Part shown: piece by piece, positions 56,860 through 64,000 of the stretch
Numbering within the stretch: the stretch's first letter is position 1
Layout: every line of letters starts with the position of its first letter
From: Clostridia bacterium
GTDB lineage: Bacteria > Bacillota > Clostridia > Oscillospirales > Acutalibacteraceae
NCBI GenBank assembly: GCA_017625095.1
Contig: JAGALQ010000026.1
Span: forward strand, 1-64,000
Reading direction: 5' to 3'
DNA: 64,000 bases
Translations under genes and position numbers: made by a program
Notes under the pieces: model-generated
Seen by the model: only the letters and a program-made list of their open reading frames with translations
Database searches by the model: none
Told to the model about the DNA's origin: nothing

Positions 56860-56888
56860 TAGACAGAAGCTATATCTTGTGTTATAAT
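56860..56888 (+). promoter_or_regulatory. Promoter of the sigma-like fusion gene
   Basis: TAGACA 56860-56865, a 17 bp spacer, TATAAT 56883-56888. The ~60 nt leader ends in GGAGG. Confidence 0.65.
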
Positions 56889-56955
56889 TTCATAAACACA
56901 GTAAAATGCGGTAGAAGTATTTTCTGCAGTGTTATAAAACGGAGGTATCACTGAT

Positions 56956-59556
56956 ATGCCACTCAGCAATAATGAATTTACCTACATTTACAATCGAACC
57001 GCTAAGAAGCTGTACAACATGCTTGCAGGTATCTTCAAATCAACAGACGAAGCTGTAAACATTCTGAATGAAACATTCACTGCTATAGCATCTTCGGACA
57101 AAGCTGATGAAAGCACTGTATACAAAACCGCAGCTGCTTTATCTTTAAAAAGATTAAGCATACCTACTCCCAACTATTATGACAAAAATGTTCTGGAGTC
57201 TTTTTTCACCTCCTGTGAACAGTTCAACACTTTCGTTTCTCCCGAAGCTGCAGAAGCTTCGGATGCATTGCTTGAGTATTTTGAGCCTGTTGATTCGTTT
57301 TACCTGCTCGTGCTCTATCTTAGAATGTACTGTGAGCTGAGCATTGACGACATTGCTCATATTATCGGAGCAAGCAAAAACACAACAATGTATCTTCTTG
57401 TAGACAGCTACCGTTCATTTATGACAACAGCTGCCGCAACAGTTAAAGAAGATCCGCTCCTCAATCAGTTCCCCCTGCTTCAGCTTTTCCATATTGCACT
57501 TCTCAGCCAGAGAGAAGCAGTATTCAACGACAATACATATAACGACTTTTTCGATTACACACTCGAACGTTTATTGTCCGGAGAACCCGAAGAACCTGAA
57601 GAAACCCCTGAACAGACAGAAAACCTCGTTTTCCTTGACGCAGAAGCAGCGGAAGCTGCAGAAGAGCTTCAAGCAGAGGAAGAAGCTGCAGAAGAGCCTC
57701 AGGAAGAGGAAGAAGCTGCAGAAGAACCTCAGGAAGAGGATGAAGCTACAGAAGAGCCTCAGGAAGAGGATGAAACTGCAGAAGAACCTCAGAAAGAGGA
57801 TGAAGCTACAGAAGAGCCTCAAGAAGAGGATGAAGCTACAGAAGAACCTCAGGAAGAGGATGCAACTGCAGAAGAGCCTCAGGAAGAGGATGAAGCTGTA
57901 GAAGAACCTCAAGAAGAGGAAGAGGCTACAGAAAAGCCTCAGGAAGAGGATGAAGCTGTAGAAGAACCTCAGGAAGAGGAAGAGGCTACAGAAAAGCCTC
58001 AGGCAGAGGAAGAAGCTACAGAAGAGTCTCAGGAAGAGGAAGTAACTGCAGAAGAACCTCAGGAAGAGGAAGAAGCTACAGAAGAGCCTCAGGAAGAGGA
58101 AGTAACTGCAGAAGAGTCTCAGGAAGAGGAAAAAGCTGTAGAAGAACTTCAGGAAGATGATAACCTTTGGGAAGACGAAGAAGCAGAAGAGCTTCTGGAC
58201 GATGATGACGAAGATGATGATGACGATTCTTTGATGGAAGATATTTGCAGCGACAATGAAGAATCCGATTCTACCATCAGCACACCTCCTGTTAAACCGG
58301 TTTCAGCAAAAGCTACACAGCCGAAGTTTTCATTAAATGACAGCCCTGAATGGTCAAGACTCAAGAGCATATTCCGTTTCTCCGTCAGCGACGAAAACAA
58401 TATGAAGCTCTCCAGAGCTTTCGAGCTTATTCTTGACGGTCAGTTTGCTCCCGCTCAGGCTCTCCTCACCAACATCAAAAAAGATTGTGACAACGCATCC
58501 GTATTCCTCGGTCTGCTTATGATTGACGTCAGAGCGAGAAGTATAGACGAACTTCTTTTCGTCAGAACCAACTTCCGCGAAATGCAGAATTTCATTGACA
58601 CAGATAACCGCGCAGACGTTGAACTTAAAGATTTCCTTGAAAGAATTGCAAAGAAGGCAGATGCCGCTATGGCTGCTGCACCGGCACCTGAAGCTGCAGA
58701 AAAATCCGCAAAGAAAGAGAAGAAGAGCTCAGGCGGCACCGTTGCAATTATCGTCATCGGCATAATCTTAGTTATCGCCGCAATTGCTGCTGTCTTGTTC
58801 TTTGGTAAGGATCGTCTGTTACAACTGTTACCGACACAGGAAACAACGGTTACAACAACTGAAGCACCCGCGCTGCCCGTTATGACAAAAACCGCTTCAT
58901 ACAAAGTAAGGATTAACGGCGATCAGGCTACACAGATTGAGTTCCGTCCGTTACAGAGCGGATATTACGGATTCAGATCAAAGGAAAACACCGCTAATGT
59001 TGCGATAAAAATTCTCGATAAAAACGGCAACGTCATAGACGAAGACCATAACAGCGTCGGCGAAACTGAGTTCCTGGCACTTGCTCAGTGTGAATCCAAC
59101 GCTTCGATTATAATTTCAATCTACGCTGAAAAAGCCGTAGCAGCACCGGAGCAGGTCAGCTTTACCGTTTACTCTTTAAGCGATGCAGAAGCTCAAGCCA
59201 CAAAGAAATACCGCGAATTTGCACGCAACGGTGTGACATTGACAGCTGACGACAAGCTTCACATTGTTCACGATAAAACAAGTCCGGCTTACCGCTATCC
59301 GACAGGTGCAAAAGCAATGCCGGTTGACTTCTATATTGATCAGGCAGATAACACATTATGGCTTGCATTCAAAGCCAAGGTTGCAGGCAGCAGCGCTACA
59401 CTCTGGTATCCGACAGAATTAAGCAAACCGGAAGAGCAGACAACCGCTGAGCAAAAGCCGTCAACAACAAAGAAGCATTCTACTACGAAGAAAGCTGAAA
59501 CAACAAAGAAGCCGGCAACCTCAACAACCGCAAAACCGCAGACAACAGCACAGTAA
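56956..59556 (+). CDS. Sigma-factor-like domain fused to acidic repeats, TM helix and exported domain
   Basis: 866 residues. Residues ~1-165 resemble an ECF sigma factor: a region-2-like helix set (FTYIYNRTAKKLYNMLAGIFKSTDEAVNILNETF) and a region-4-like HTH (LRMYCELSIDDIAHIIGASKNTTMYLLVDSYRSF). Residues ~236-405 are 17 units of EEPQEEDEAT type, then a run of Asp. A TPR-like helical region follows (~455-575), one membrane helix at ~596-616 (VAIIVIGIILVIAAIAAVLFF), a beta-rich outside domain and a Thr/Lys-rich tail (TTKKHSTTKKAETTKK). The N-terminus is therefore cytoplasmic. It may be a membrane-tethered regulator; DNA binding or sigma activity is not shown. Confidence 0.7.
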   Translation: MPLSNNEFTYIYNRTAKKLYNMLAGIFKSTDEAVNILNETFTAIASSDKADESTVYKTAAALSLKRLSIPTPNYYDKNVLESFFTSCEQFNTFVSPEAAEASDALLEYFEPVDSFYLLVLYLRMYCELSIDDIAHIIGASKNTTMYLLVDSYRSFMTTAAATVKEDPLLNQFPLLQLFHIALLSQREAVFNDNTYNDFFDYTLERLLSGEPEEPEETPEQTENLVFLDAEAAEAAEELQAEEEAAEEPQEEEEAAEEPQEEDEATEEPQEEDETAEEPQKEDEATEEPQEEDEATEEPQEEDATAEEPQEEDEAVEEPQEEEEATEKPQEEDEAVEEPQEEEEATEKPQAEEEATEESQEEEVTAEEPQEEEEATEEPQEEEVTAEESQEEEKAVEELQEDDNLWEDEEAEELLDDDDEDDDDDSLMEDICSDNEESDSTISTPPVKPVSAKATQPKFSLNDSPEWSRLKSIFRFSVSDENNMKLSRAFELILDGQFAPAQALLTNIKKDCDNASVFLGLLMIDVRARSIDELLFVRTNFREMQNFIDTDNRADVELKDFLERIAKKADAAMAAAPAPEAAEKSAKKEKKSSGGTVAIIVIGIILVIAAIAAVLFFGKDRLLQLLPTQETTVTTTEAPALPVMTKTASYKVRINGDQATQIEFRPLQSGYYGFRSKENTANVAIKILDKNGNVIDEDHNSVGETEFLALAQCESNASIIISIYAEKAVAAPEQVSFTVYSLSDAEAQATKKYREFARNGVTLTADDKLHIVHDKTSPAYRYPTGAKAMPVDFYIDQADNTLWLAFKAKVAGSSATLWYPTELSKPEEQTTAEQKPSTTKKHSTTKKAETTKKPATSTTAKPQTTAQ
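57661..58170 (+). repeat. 17 tandem 30 bp repeats encoding an acidic linker
   Basis: Units of exactly 30 bp (GAAGAACCTCAGGAAGAGGA plus a variable third) run without interruption for 510 bp. Substitutions are patterned (EEPQ/EKPQ/EESQ; DEAT/EEAT/DEAV/EVTA), suggesting duplication in blocks. Copy number is likely to vary between strains. Confidence 0.95.
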
Positions 59557-59562
59557 CAAACA

Positions 59563-59595
59563 AAAAAGCTGACAGTTGAACTGTCAGCTTTTTTC
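59563..59595 (+). terminator. Terminator of the sigma-like fusion gene
   Basis: Stem AAAAAAGCTGACAG / CTGTCAGCTTTTTT with loop TTGAA. Confidence 0.9.
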
Positions 59596-59615
59596 ATGCA
59601 TTTGGTACAAAGTAA

Positions 59616-59653
59616 AAACTGCAAGCTGACCGTAAAAGAAAGCTTGCAGTTTT
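59616..59653 (-). terminator. Terminator of the hydrogenase operon
   Basis: Stem AAACTGCAAGCT / AGCTTGCAGTTT with a ~14 nt loop. On the minus strand the T-tract is TTTTTAC. Confidence 0.8.
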
Positions 59654-59665
59654 AATTATTTGAGC

Positions 59666-61405
59666 TTATTTATACTTGGGTCTTGCTACGTAGCTTGTGT
59701 GGAGAACCTCATGTGCCTTGTGGCTGTTGGGCTCGCCAAGGAACTCAGCATAAATTCTCTTGATTGCCTCACTCTCGTGTGACTTTCTCTTGGGAAGGTT
59801 CTTGTCAGCCTCATAGAGAGCTGCTGCACGTCTGCCCTTGAGGTCAACGAAGTTGTGAACAACTGCGGACTGAATCGGCTGACCGCCGCCATTTACGCAA
59901 CCGCCGGGGCAACCCATGATCTCGATGAACTGGTAATCAGCAGTGCCTGCCTTAACCTTTTCCATGATCTCGTGAGCTGCTGCAGCACCGCTGGCAACAG
60001 CAACCTTGATATCCATACCTGCAACCTTGTAAGTTGCTTCCTTGATACCCTGGCCTCTGACCTCTGTGAAGTCAACGCTCTCAAGCTCTTCGCCTGTGAG
60101 AACTTCAACAGCTGTACGGAGTGCTGCTTCCATAACGCCGCCTGTTGCGCCGAAGATAACAGCCGCGCCTGTGCCTTCACCGAGCGGATTGTCGAACTCT
60201 TCGTCGGGAAGGTGATTGAAGTAGATACCTGCAGTTTCGATCATACGTGCAAGCTCACGTGTTGTGAGTGCATAGTCAACATCCGGGTAGCCGGAAGCTG
60301 CCTGATGGTCACGCTTGGTCTCGAACTTCTTTGCTGTACAGGGCATTATGCCGACAACAACGATATCCTTGGGATCAATACCCATCTTCTGTGCATACCA
60401 TGTCTTGGTGATAGCACCGAACATCTGCTGGGGTGACTTACAGGTTGAAAGGTTGTTGAGGTTTTCGGGATAGTAATGCTCGCAGTACTTGATCCATCCG
60501 GGTGAGCAGGATGTGATCATCGGAAGTGTGCCGCCGTTCTTGACTCTGTCAAGAAGCTCGTAACCCTCTTCCATAATTGTAAGGTCAGCAGCGAAATCGG
60601 TATCGAATACCTTATCGAAGCCGAGTCTGCGAAGAGCAGCAACCATCTTGCCCTGAACGTTTGAACCGATGCTCATACCGAAGCACTCACCGAGAGTAAC
60701 TCTGATTGAGGGAGCGGTGTTGACAACAACAAACTTCTCGGGATCGTTGATAGCTGCAAATACTGCTGCAGTGTCATCCTTCTCGTAGATAGCACCTGTC
60801 GGGCAGTTAACAATACACTGACCGCAGGAGATACAGGAAACATCAGCAAGATCCTTATCGAATGCAGAGCTGATGTGTGTGTCAAAGCCACGTGCATTTG
60901 CGCCGATTACGCTGACCTTCTGCTGGTTACAAGCTGCAACACAGCGGCGGCAGAGGATACACTTGCTGTTATCTCTTACCATGTGAGCTGCGGAATCGTC
61001 AAACTCGAATGCGGGCATCTCACCGTCGAAAGCGTGCTCATCGTCAACGCCGAACTCCTTACAGAGCTTCTGAAGCTCACAGTTGCCGGAGCGGATACAT
61101 GAGAGACAATCTTTTCTGTGAGTGGAGAGGATAAGCTCAAGAGTCATCTTACGTGACTGTCTTACCTTCTCTGTGTTTGTGAAGACCTCCATACCTTCGT
61201 TTACAGGGTAAACGCAAGCGGTAACAAGGCTTCTTGCACCCTTTACCTCTACCATACAGATACGGCAAGCACCGATCTCGTTGATATCCTTGAGGTAGCA
61301 GAGGGTGGGAATCTCGATGCCTGCATAACGTGCAGCTTCGAGAATTGATATACCGTTAGGCACACTTAAGGGCATGCCGTTGATTTTGATATTTACCATT
61401 TCCAT
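59666..61405 (-). CDS. hydA: [FeFe] hydrogenase catalytic subunit, NADH-dependent type
   Basis: 579 residues. In order: a [2Fe-2S] domain (CYLKDINEIGACRICMVEV), a His-Cys [4Fe-4S] motif (HRKDCLSCIRSGNCELQ), two ferredoxin motifs (CILCRRCVAACNQ and CISCGQCIVNCPTGA) and the H-cluster motifs L1 TSCSPGWIKY, L2 MPCTAKKFE and L3 MGCPGGCVNGGGQP. This architecture with adjacent hydB is that of the bifurcating HydABC type. Start: the GTG at 61417 abuts the ribosome site, so ATG 61405 (11 nt from AGGAG) is chosen; ATG 61399 is also possible. Confidence 0.95.
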   Translation of the reverse strand: MEMVNIKINGMPLSVPNGISILEAARYAGIEIPTLCYLKDINEIGACRICMVEVKGARSLVTACVYPVNEGMEVFTNTEKVRQSRKMTLELILSTHRKDCLSCIRSGNCELQKLCKEFGVDDEHAFDGEMPAFEFDDSAAHMVRDNSKCILCRRCVAACNQQKVSVIGANARGFDTHISSAFDKDLADVSCISCGQCIVNCPTGAIYEKDDTAAVFAAINDPEKFVVVNTAPSIRVTLGECFGMSIGSNVQGKMVAALRRLGFDKVFDTDFAADLTIMEEGYELLDRVKNGGTLPMITSCSPGWIKYCEHYYPENLNNLSTCKSPQQMFGAITKTWYAQKMGIDPKDIVVVGIMPCTAKKFETKRDHQAASGYPDVDYALTTRELARMIETAGIYFNHLPDEEFDNPLGEGTGAAVIFGATGGVMEAALRTAVEVLTGEELESVDFTEVRGQGIKEATYKVAGMDIKVAVASGAAAAHEIMEKVKAGTADYQFIEIMGCPGGCVNGGGQPIQSAVVHNFVDLKGRRAAALYEADKNLPKRKSHESEAIKRIYAEFLGEPNSHKAHEVLHTSYVARPKYK

Positions 61406-61425
61406 TATGTGGCACACTCCTTTCG

Positions 61426-63237
61426 TTATTTCTTATAGATAGCCTGAATCTTCTTGCAGGAATCCATACATGCACCGCACTTGACGCACTTCTCGGGATT
61501 GATTGCGAAGGAAGCAAGCTTGTGACCGGGTGCAATATAATCTGTTCTTGCGATTGCGTCTGCAGGACAAGCTCTTGCGCACATACCGCAGCCGATACAC
61601 TTCTCAGCGTCGATATAGTAGCGTACAAGACCCTTGCATACACCTGCGGGGCAGACCTTGTCAACAACGTGTGCTTCATACTCGTGTCTGAAGAACTTGA
61701 GTGTTGCAAGAACGGGGTTGGGAGCAGTCTGACCAAGACCGCAGAGTGAATTCTGCTTGATATAAAGAGCGAGCTCTTCAAGCTTGTCAAGATCCTCAAG
61801 AGTAGCCTTACCCTCTGTGATCTTCTCAAGCATTTCCATCATACGCTTTGTGCCGATACGGCAGGGTGAACACTTACCGCAGGACTCATCAACCGTGAAG
61901 TCGAGGAAGAACTTAGCGATATCAACCATACAGTTGTCCTCATCCATAACGATGAGACCGCCTGAACCCATCATACAGCCGATAGCTGTGAGGTTGTCAA
62001 AGTCGATTGCTGTGTCCATAAGGTGAGCAGGGATACATCCGCCGGAAGGTCCGCCTGTCTGAGCAGCCTTGAACTTCTTGCCGTTGGGAATGCCGCCGCC
62101 GATATCCTCGATAACCTCGCGGAGAGTTGTGCCCATAGGAACTTCAACAAGACCTGTGTTTGTGATCTTACCGCCCAGAGCGAATACCTTTGTACCGGTG
62201 GACTTCTCTGTACCCATTGACTTGAACCAGTCAGCACCGTTGAGGATGATCTGAGGAATGTTTGCGTAGGTTTCAACGTTGTTGTTGTTTGTGGGTTTGC
62301 CGAACAGACCCTTTACAGCCGGGAAGGGCGGACGGGGACGGGGCTCACCGCGGTTACCTTCGATTGAGGTCATAAGAGCTGTCTCTTCACCGCAGACGAA
62401 TGCGCCCGCACCAAGACGGATGTGAAGATCAAAGTCAAAGCCTGAATCAAAGATGTTCTTGCCGAGAAGACCGTATTCCTTAGCCTGGTCGATAGCAAGC
62501 TGAAGTCTCTTAACAGCAATGGGATACTCTGCACGAACATAAACGTAGCCTTCGGATGCGCCGATTGCGTAACCGCAGATTGCCATTGCTTCAATGATGC
62601 AGTGAGGATCGCCTTCAAGGATTGAACGGTCCATGAATGCACCGGGGTCACCTTCGTCAGCGTTACATACTACATACTTCTGGTCTGCAGCGTTCTTTGC
62701 TGCAAAGCTCCACTTGAGGCCTGTCGGGAAACCGCCGCCGCCTCTGCCGCGAAGGCCGGAATCCTTAACGATGTTGATAACCTCGTCTGTGGAGAGCTGG
62801 TTAAGGCACTTTTCAAGAGCCTGGTAACCGTCGTGTGCGATATACTCATCGATATTTTCGGGGTCGATGACACCGCAGTTGCGAAGAGCAATTCTCTTCT
62901 GCTTTGCATAGAACTTTGTCTGCTCAAGGGACTTGACAGTGTCCTCCTGTACGGTCTCTTCATAAAGAAGACGTGTGACCATACGGCCCTTGAGAAGGTG
63001 TTCTTCTACGATTTCGGGAACGTCTTCTACCTTAACTTCGCTGTAGAAGCATCCCTCGGGATAAACGATCATAATGGGACCGAGAGCACAAAGGCCGAAG
63101 CAACCTGTCTTGATGACCTTTATCTCATCCTGAAGTCCCTTTGCTGCGATTTCGCTTTCGAGCTTTTCAATTATCTCATTGCTGTGAGATGAAGTACAGC
63201 CCGTACCGCCGCAGACAAGAACGTGGGAACGATACAT
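61426..63237 (-). CDS. hydB: NuoF-like hydrogenase subunit HydB
   Basis: 603 residues. An N-terminal thioredoxin-like [2Fe-2S] domain (VLVCGGTGCTSSHS, KTGCFGLC) is followed by the NADH/FMN-binding core (RGRGGGGFPTGLKWSF, NADEGDPGAFMDRSILEGDPH), an SLBB domain, the [4Fe-4S] motif ESCGKCSPCRIGTKRM and a C-terminal pair of ferredoxin motifs (CIGCGMCARACPADA, CVKCGACMDSC). It oxidises or reduces NAD(H) and passes electrons to HydA. It is 8-20 bp from the hydA start, same operon. Confidence 0.95.
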   Translation of the reverse strand: MYRSHVLVCGGTGCTSSHSNEIIEKLESEIAAKGLQDEIKVIKTGCFGLCALGPIMIVYPEGCFYSEVKVEDVPEIVEEHLLKGRMVTRLLYEETVQEDTVKSLEQTKFYAKQKRIALRNCGVIDPENIDEYIAHDGYQALEKCLNQLSTDEVINIVKDSGLRGRGGGGFPTGLKWSFAAKNAADQKYVVCNADEGDPGAFMDRSILEGDPHCIIEAMAICGYAIGASEGYVYVRAEYPIAVKRLQLAIDQAKEYGLLGKNIFDSGFDFDLHIRLGAGAFVCGEETALMTSIEGNRGEPRPRPPFPAVKGLFGKPTNNNNVETYANIPQIILNGADWFKSMGTEKSTGTKVFALGGKITNTGLVEVPMGTTLREVIEDIGGGIPNGKKFKAAQTGGPSGGCIPAHLMDTAIDFDNLTAIGCMMGSGGLIVMDEDNCMVDIAKFFLDFTVDESCGKCSPCRIGTKRMMEMLEKITEGKATLEDLDKLEELALYIKQNSLCGLGQTAPNPVLATLKFFRHEYEAHVVDKVCPAGVCKGLVRYYIDAEKCIGCGMCARACPADAIARTDYIAPGHKLASFAINPEKCVKCGACMDSCKKIQAIYKK

Positions 63238-63252
63238 TTTGTCTCCTCCTTG

Positions 63253-63624
63253 TTATTTGGCAACAGCGCCGACTGTGTATTCTGTAACAATATTGCCGTT
63301 GACGATGTGGTCATTGACAACTCTTGCTACCTTCTCTGCTGACATCTGAACGTATGTGACCTTTTCCTGACCGGGTACGAATACCTCGACGATGGGCTCA
63401 TACTGGCACATACCGATGCAGCCTGTCTGTGAAACTGTGACACCCTTGAGTGAACGGCGTGCAATTTCCTCTGTGAAAGCGTTCATTACGGGACGTGCGC
63501 CGGCTGCGATACCGCAGGTAGCCATACCGACAACAATCCTTGTTGCGTCTTCACTGTCGTTTCTTGCTGACATATTCTTGAGTGTACGCTCTTTGATTGC
63601 CTGAAGTTCTGCAAGTGATTTCAT
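63253..63624 (-). CDS. Thioredoxin-like [2Fe-2S] ferredoxin
   Basis: 123 residues. The cysteines expected for a NuoE-type [2Fe-2S] site are at GMATCGIAAGA and QTGCIGMCQYEP, i.e. a shortened stand-alone domain. Such proteins lie between HydC and HydB genes in clostridial bifurcating hydrogenase clusters. ATG 63624 follows GGAGGTG and shares one base with the stop of the upstream gene. The partner HydC (full NuoE) must lie beyond the window. Confidence 0.88.
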   Translation of the reverse strand: MKSLAELQAIKERTLKNMSARNDSEDATRIVVGMATCGIAAGARPVMNAFTEEIARRSLKGVTVSQTGCIGMCQYEPIVEVFVPGQEKVTYVQMSAEKVARVVNDHIVNGNIVTEYTVGAVAK

Positions 63625-64000
63625 TAGGTTACACCTCCGAGTAGGATATTGGTTTGTTCGTTGATATAGTCTTTCATCCATTCAACAACTTCCGGCTCAT
63701 TGAGAGGAACTCCGCCGAGTATCTCTCTCATCTCAGCCGTTGAAAGCTCAAAGCTCTCACTGTCAATGCTGCGTCTGTAGATGAAATCTCTGTCTGTGTT
63801 CATTGAGATAAGGATTACAACGGTTGATGTCACATCGCCGAGCGGTGTGAAGTCGATACTGTCCGTTCTGAACAATGCCGAAGTTGTTGTGCCCTTACCT
63901 TTTTCGCTTTCGATTCTGAGGCTGCCGCCCGTCTGCTCTGCTGCGAGCTTAAAAAGCGGTATGCCCATACCGACCTTGCGTGTTGTACGCGTTGTGAAGA
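63624..64000 (-). CDS. HATPase-domain protein in the hydrogenase operon, 5' end outside window
   Basis: About 125 residues are visible. FTTRTTRKVGMGIPLFKLAAEQTGGSLRIESEKGKGT is the G2/F-box end of a histidine-kinase-type ATPase domain. The remaining ~80 residues, with ILISMNTDRDFIYRR and LGGVPLNEPEVVEWMKDYIN, are specific to proteins of hydrogenase operons. It lacks the H-box within the visible part; the N-terminus is cut by the right edge. A regulatory or ATP-sensing role for the hydrogenase is possible. Confidence 0.85.
   Translation of the reverse strand, partial: FTTRTTRKVGMGIPLFKLAAEQTGGSLRIESEKGKGTTTSALFRTDSIDFTPLGDVTSTVVILISMNTDRDFIYRRSIDSESFELSTAEMREILGGVPLNEPEVVEWMKDYINEQTNILLGGVT

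Noticed and set aside
57494..57901. 135-codon Lys/Gln-rich frame
   Set aside because: It is an alternative frame of the same 30 bp repeats.
57571..57912. Minus-strand frame of repeated FFCSFILFLRL units
   Set aside because: It is the antisense image of the acidic 30 bp repeats and only looks like a membrane protein.

Overview
The window looks like a chromosomal segment of a gut-type, low-to-moderate GC, anaerobic Firmicute, probably of the Ruminococcaceae/Oscillospiraceae. This is inferred from gene content: an electron-bifurcating type [FeFe] hydrogenase cluster, spoVAD, a meso-diaminopimelate dehydrogenase, ispE of the MEP pathway, strong AGGAGG ribosome-binding sites, and a large set of glycan-degrading enzymes with their transporters. 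No phage, plasmid or rRNA genes are visible. The first ~3.5 kb looks more AT-rich than the rest and is organised as small single-gene units.

Layout. 0-3.5 kb: the 3' part of a GH43-like hydrolase, then a nitroreductase, an XRE/zinc-ribbon regulator and a half-size EamA transporter. Two of these genes are bracketed by the same ~20 bp inverted repeats. 3.5-6 kb: trxB, a Crp/Fnr-type regulator and trxA. An identical 15 bp dyad lies at identical spacing from the trxA and trxB -10 boxes. 6-16.3 kb: a sulfatase divergent from a sialidase-like gene plus an unknown polytopic membrane protein, then two large secreted repeat proteins (BspA-like LRR and Flg_new/InlB B-repeat). 16.7-22 kb: small operons (flavin reductase, DUF4886, PQ-loop-like protein, rhodanese lipoprotein, LytTR/DUF3021, Gfo/Idh/MocA, DMT transporter). 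22-26 kb: an MMPL/RND protein with five repeats in a large loop, then a transcribed-looking ~400 nt region with tiny ORFs. 26-33.6 kb: AGE epimerase, two-component system, PHP phosphatase, ispE, ddh, spoVAD. 33.8-39.6 kb: two membrane proteins with a GPH-type symporter, a secreted phosphoesterase and an AlkD-like protein. 39.7-45.6 kb: a hexuronate operon (GH2, uxuA, uxuB, KDPG aldolase, KDG kinase). 45.9-51.8 kb: GH78 rhamnosidase and GH16, then DUF5058 with a partner membrane protein and a Gfo/Idh/MocA oxidoreductase. 51.9-52.8 kb: a ~88 bp periodic array of palindromic repeats interrupted by a GIY-YIG gene. 52.8-56.8 kb: small housekeeping genes, a broken four-helix-bundle gene, tRNA-Leu and tRNA-Val. 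57-59.6 kb: a sigma-factor-like domain fused to a 17-unit acidic repeat, a membrane segment and an exported domain. 59.7-64 kb: the hydrogenase cluster hydA-hydB-ferredoxin-HATPase, read on the minus strand and running off the right edge.

Physiology. Secreted or surface hydrolases (sulfatase, sialidase-like, GH2, GH78, GH16, GH43) release sugars. The GPH symporter and DUF5058 pair are candidates for uptake, uxuAB-kdgKA channels uronates into glycolysis, and hydrogenase disposes of electrons as H2.

The most unusual material is non-coding. Two 'hairpin ladder' elements (45.67-45.85 kb and 55.66-55.79 kb) are built from a constant 7-9 nt word alternating with different small perfect hairpins. 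The others are the GIY-YIG/palindrome array and the inverted-repeat-bracketed gene units at the left end. All calls come from reading the sequence; no database search was possible.
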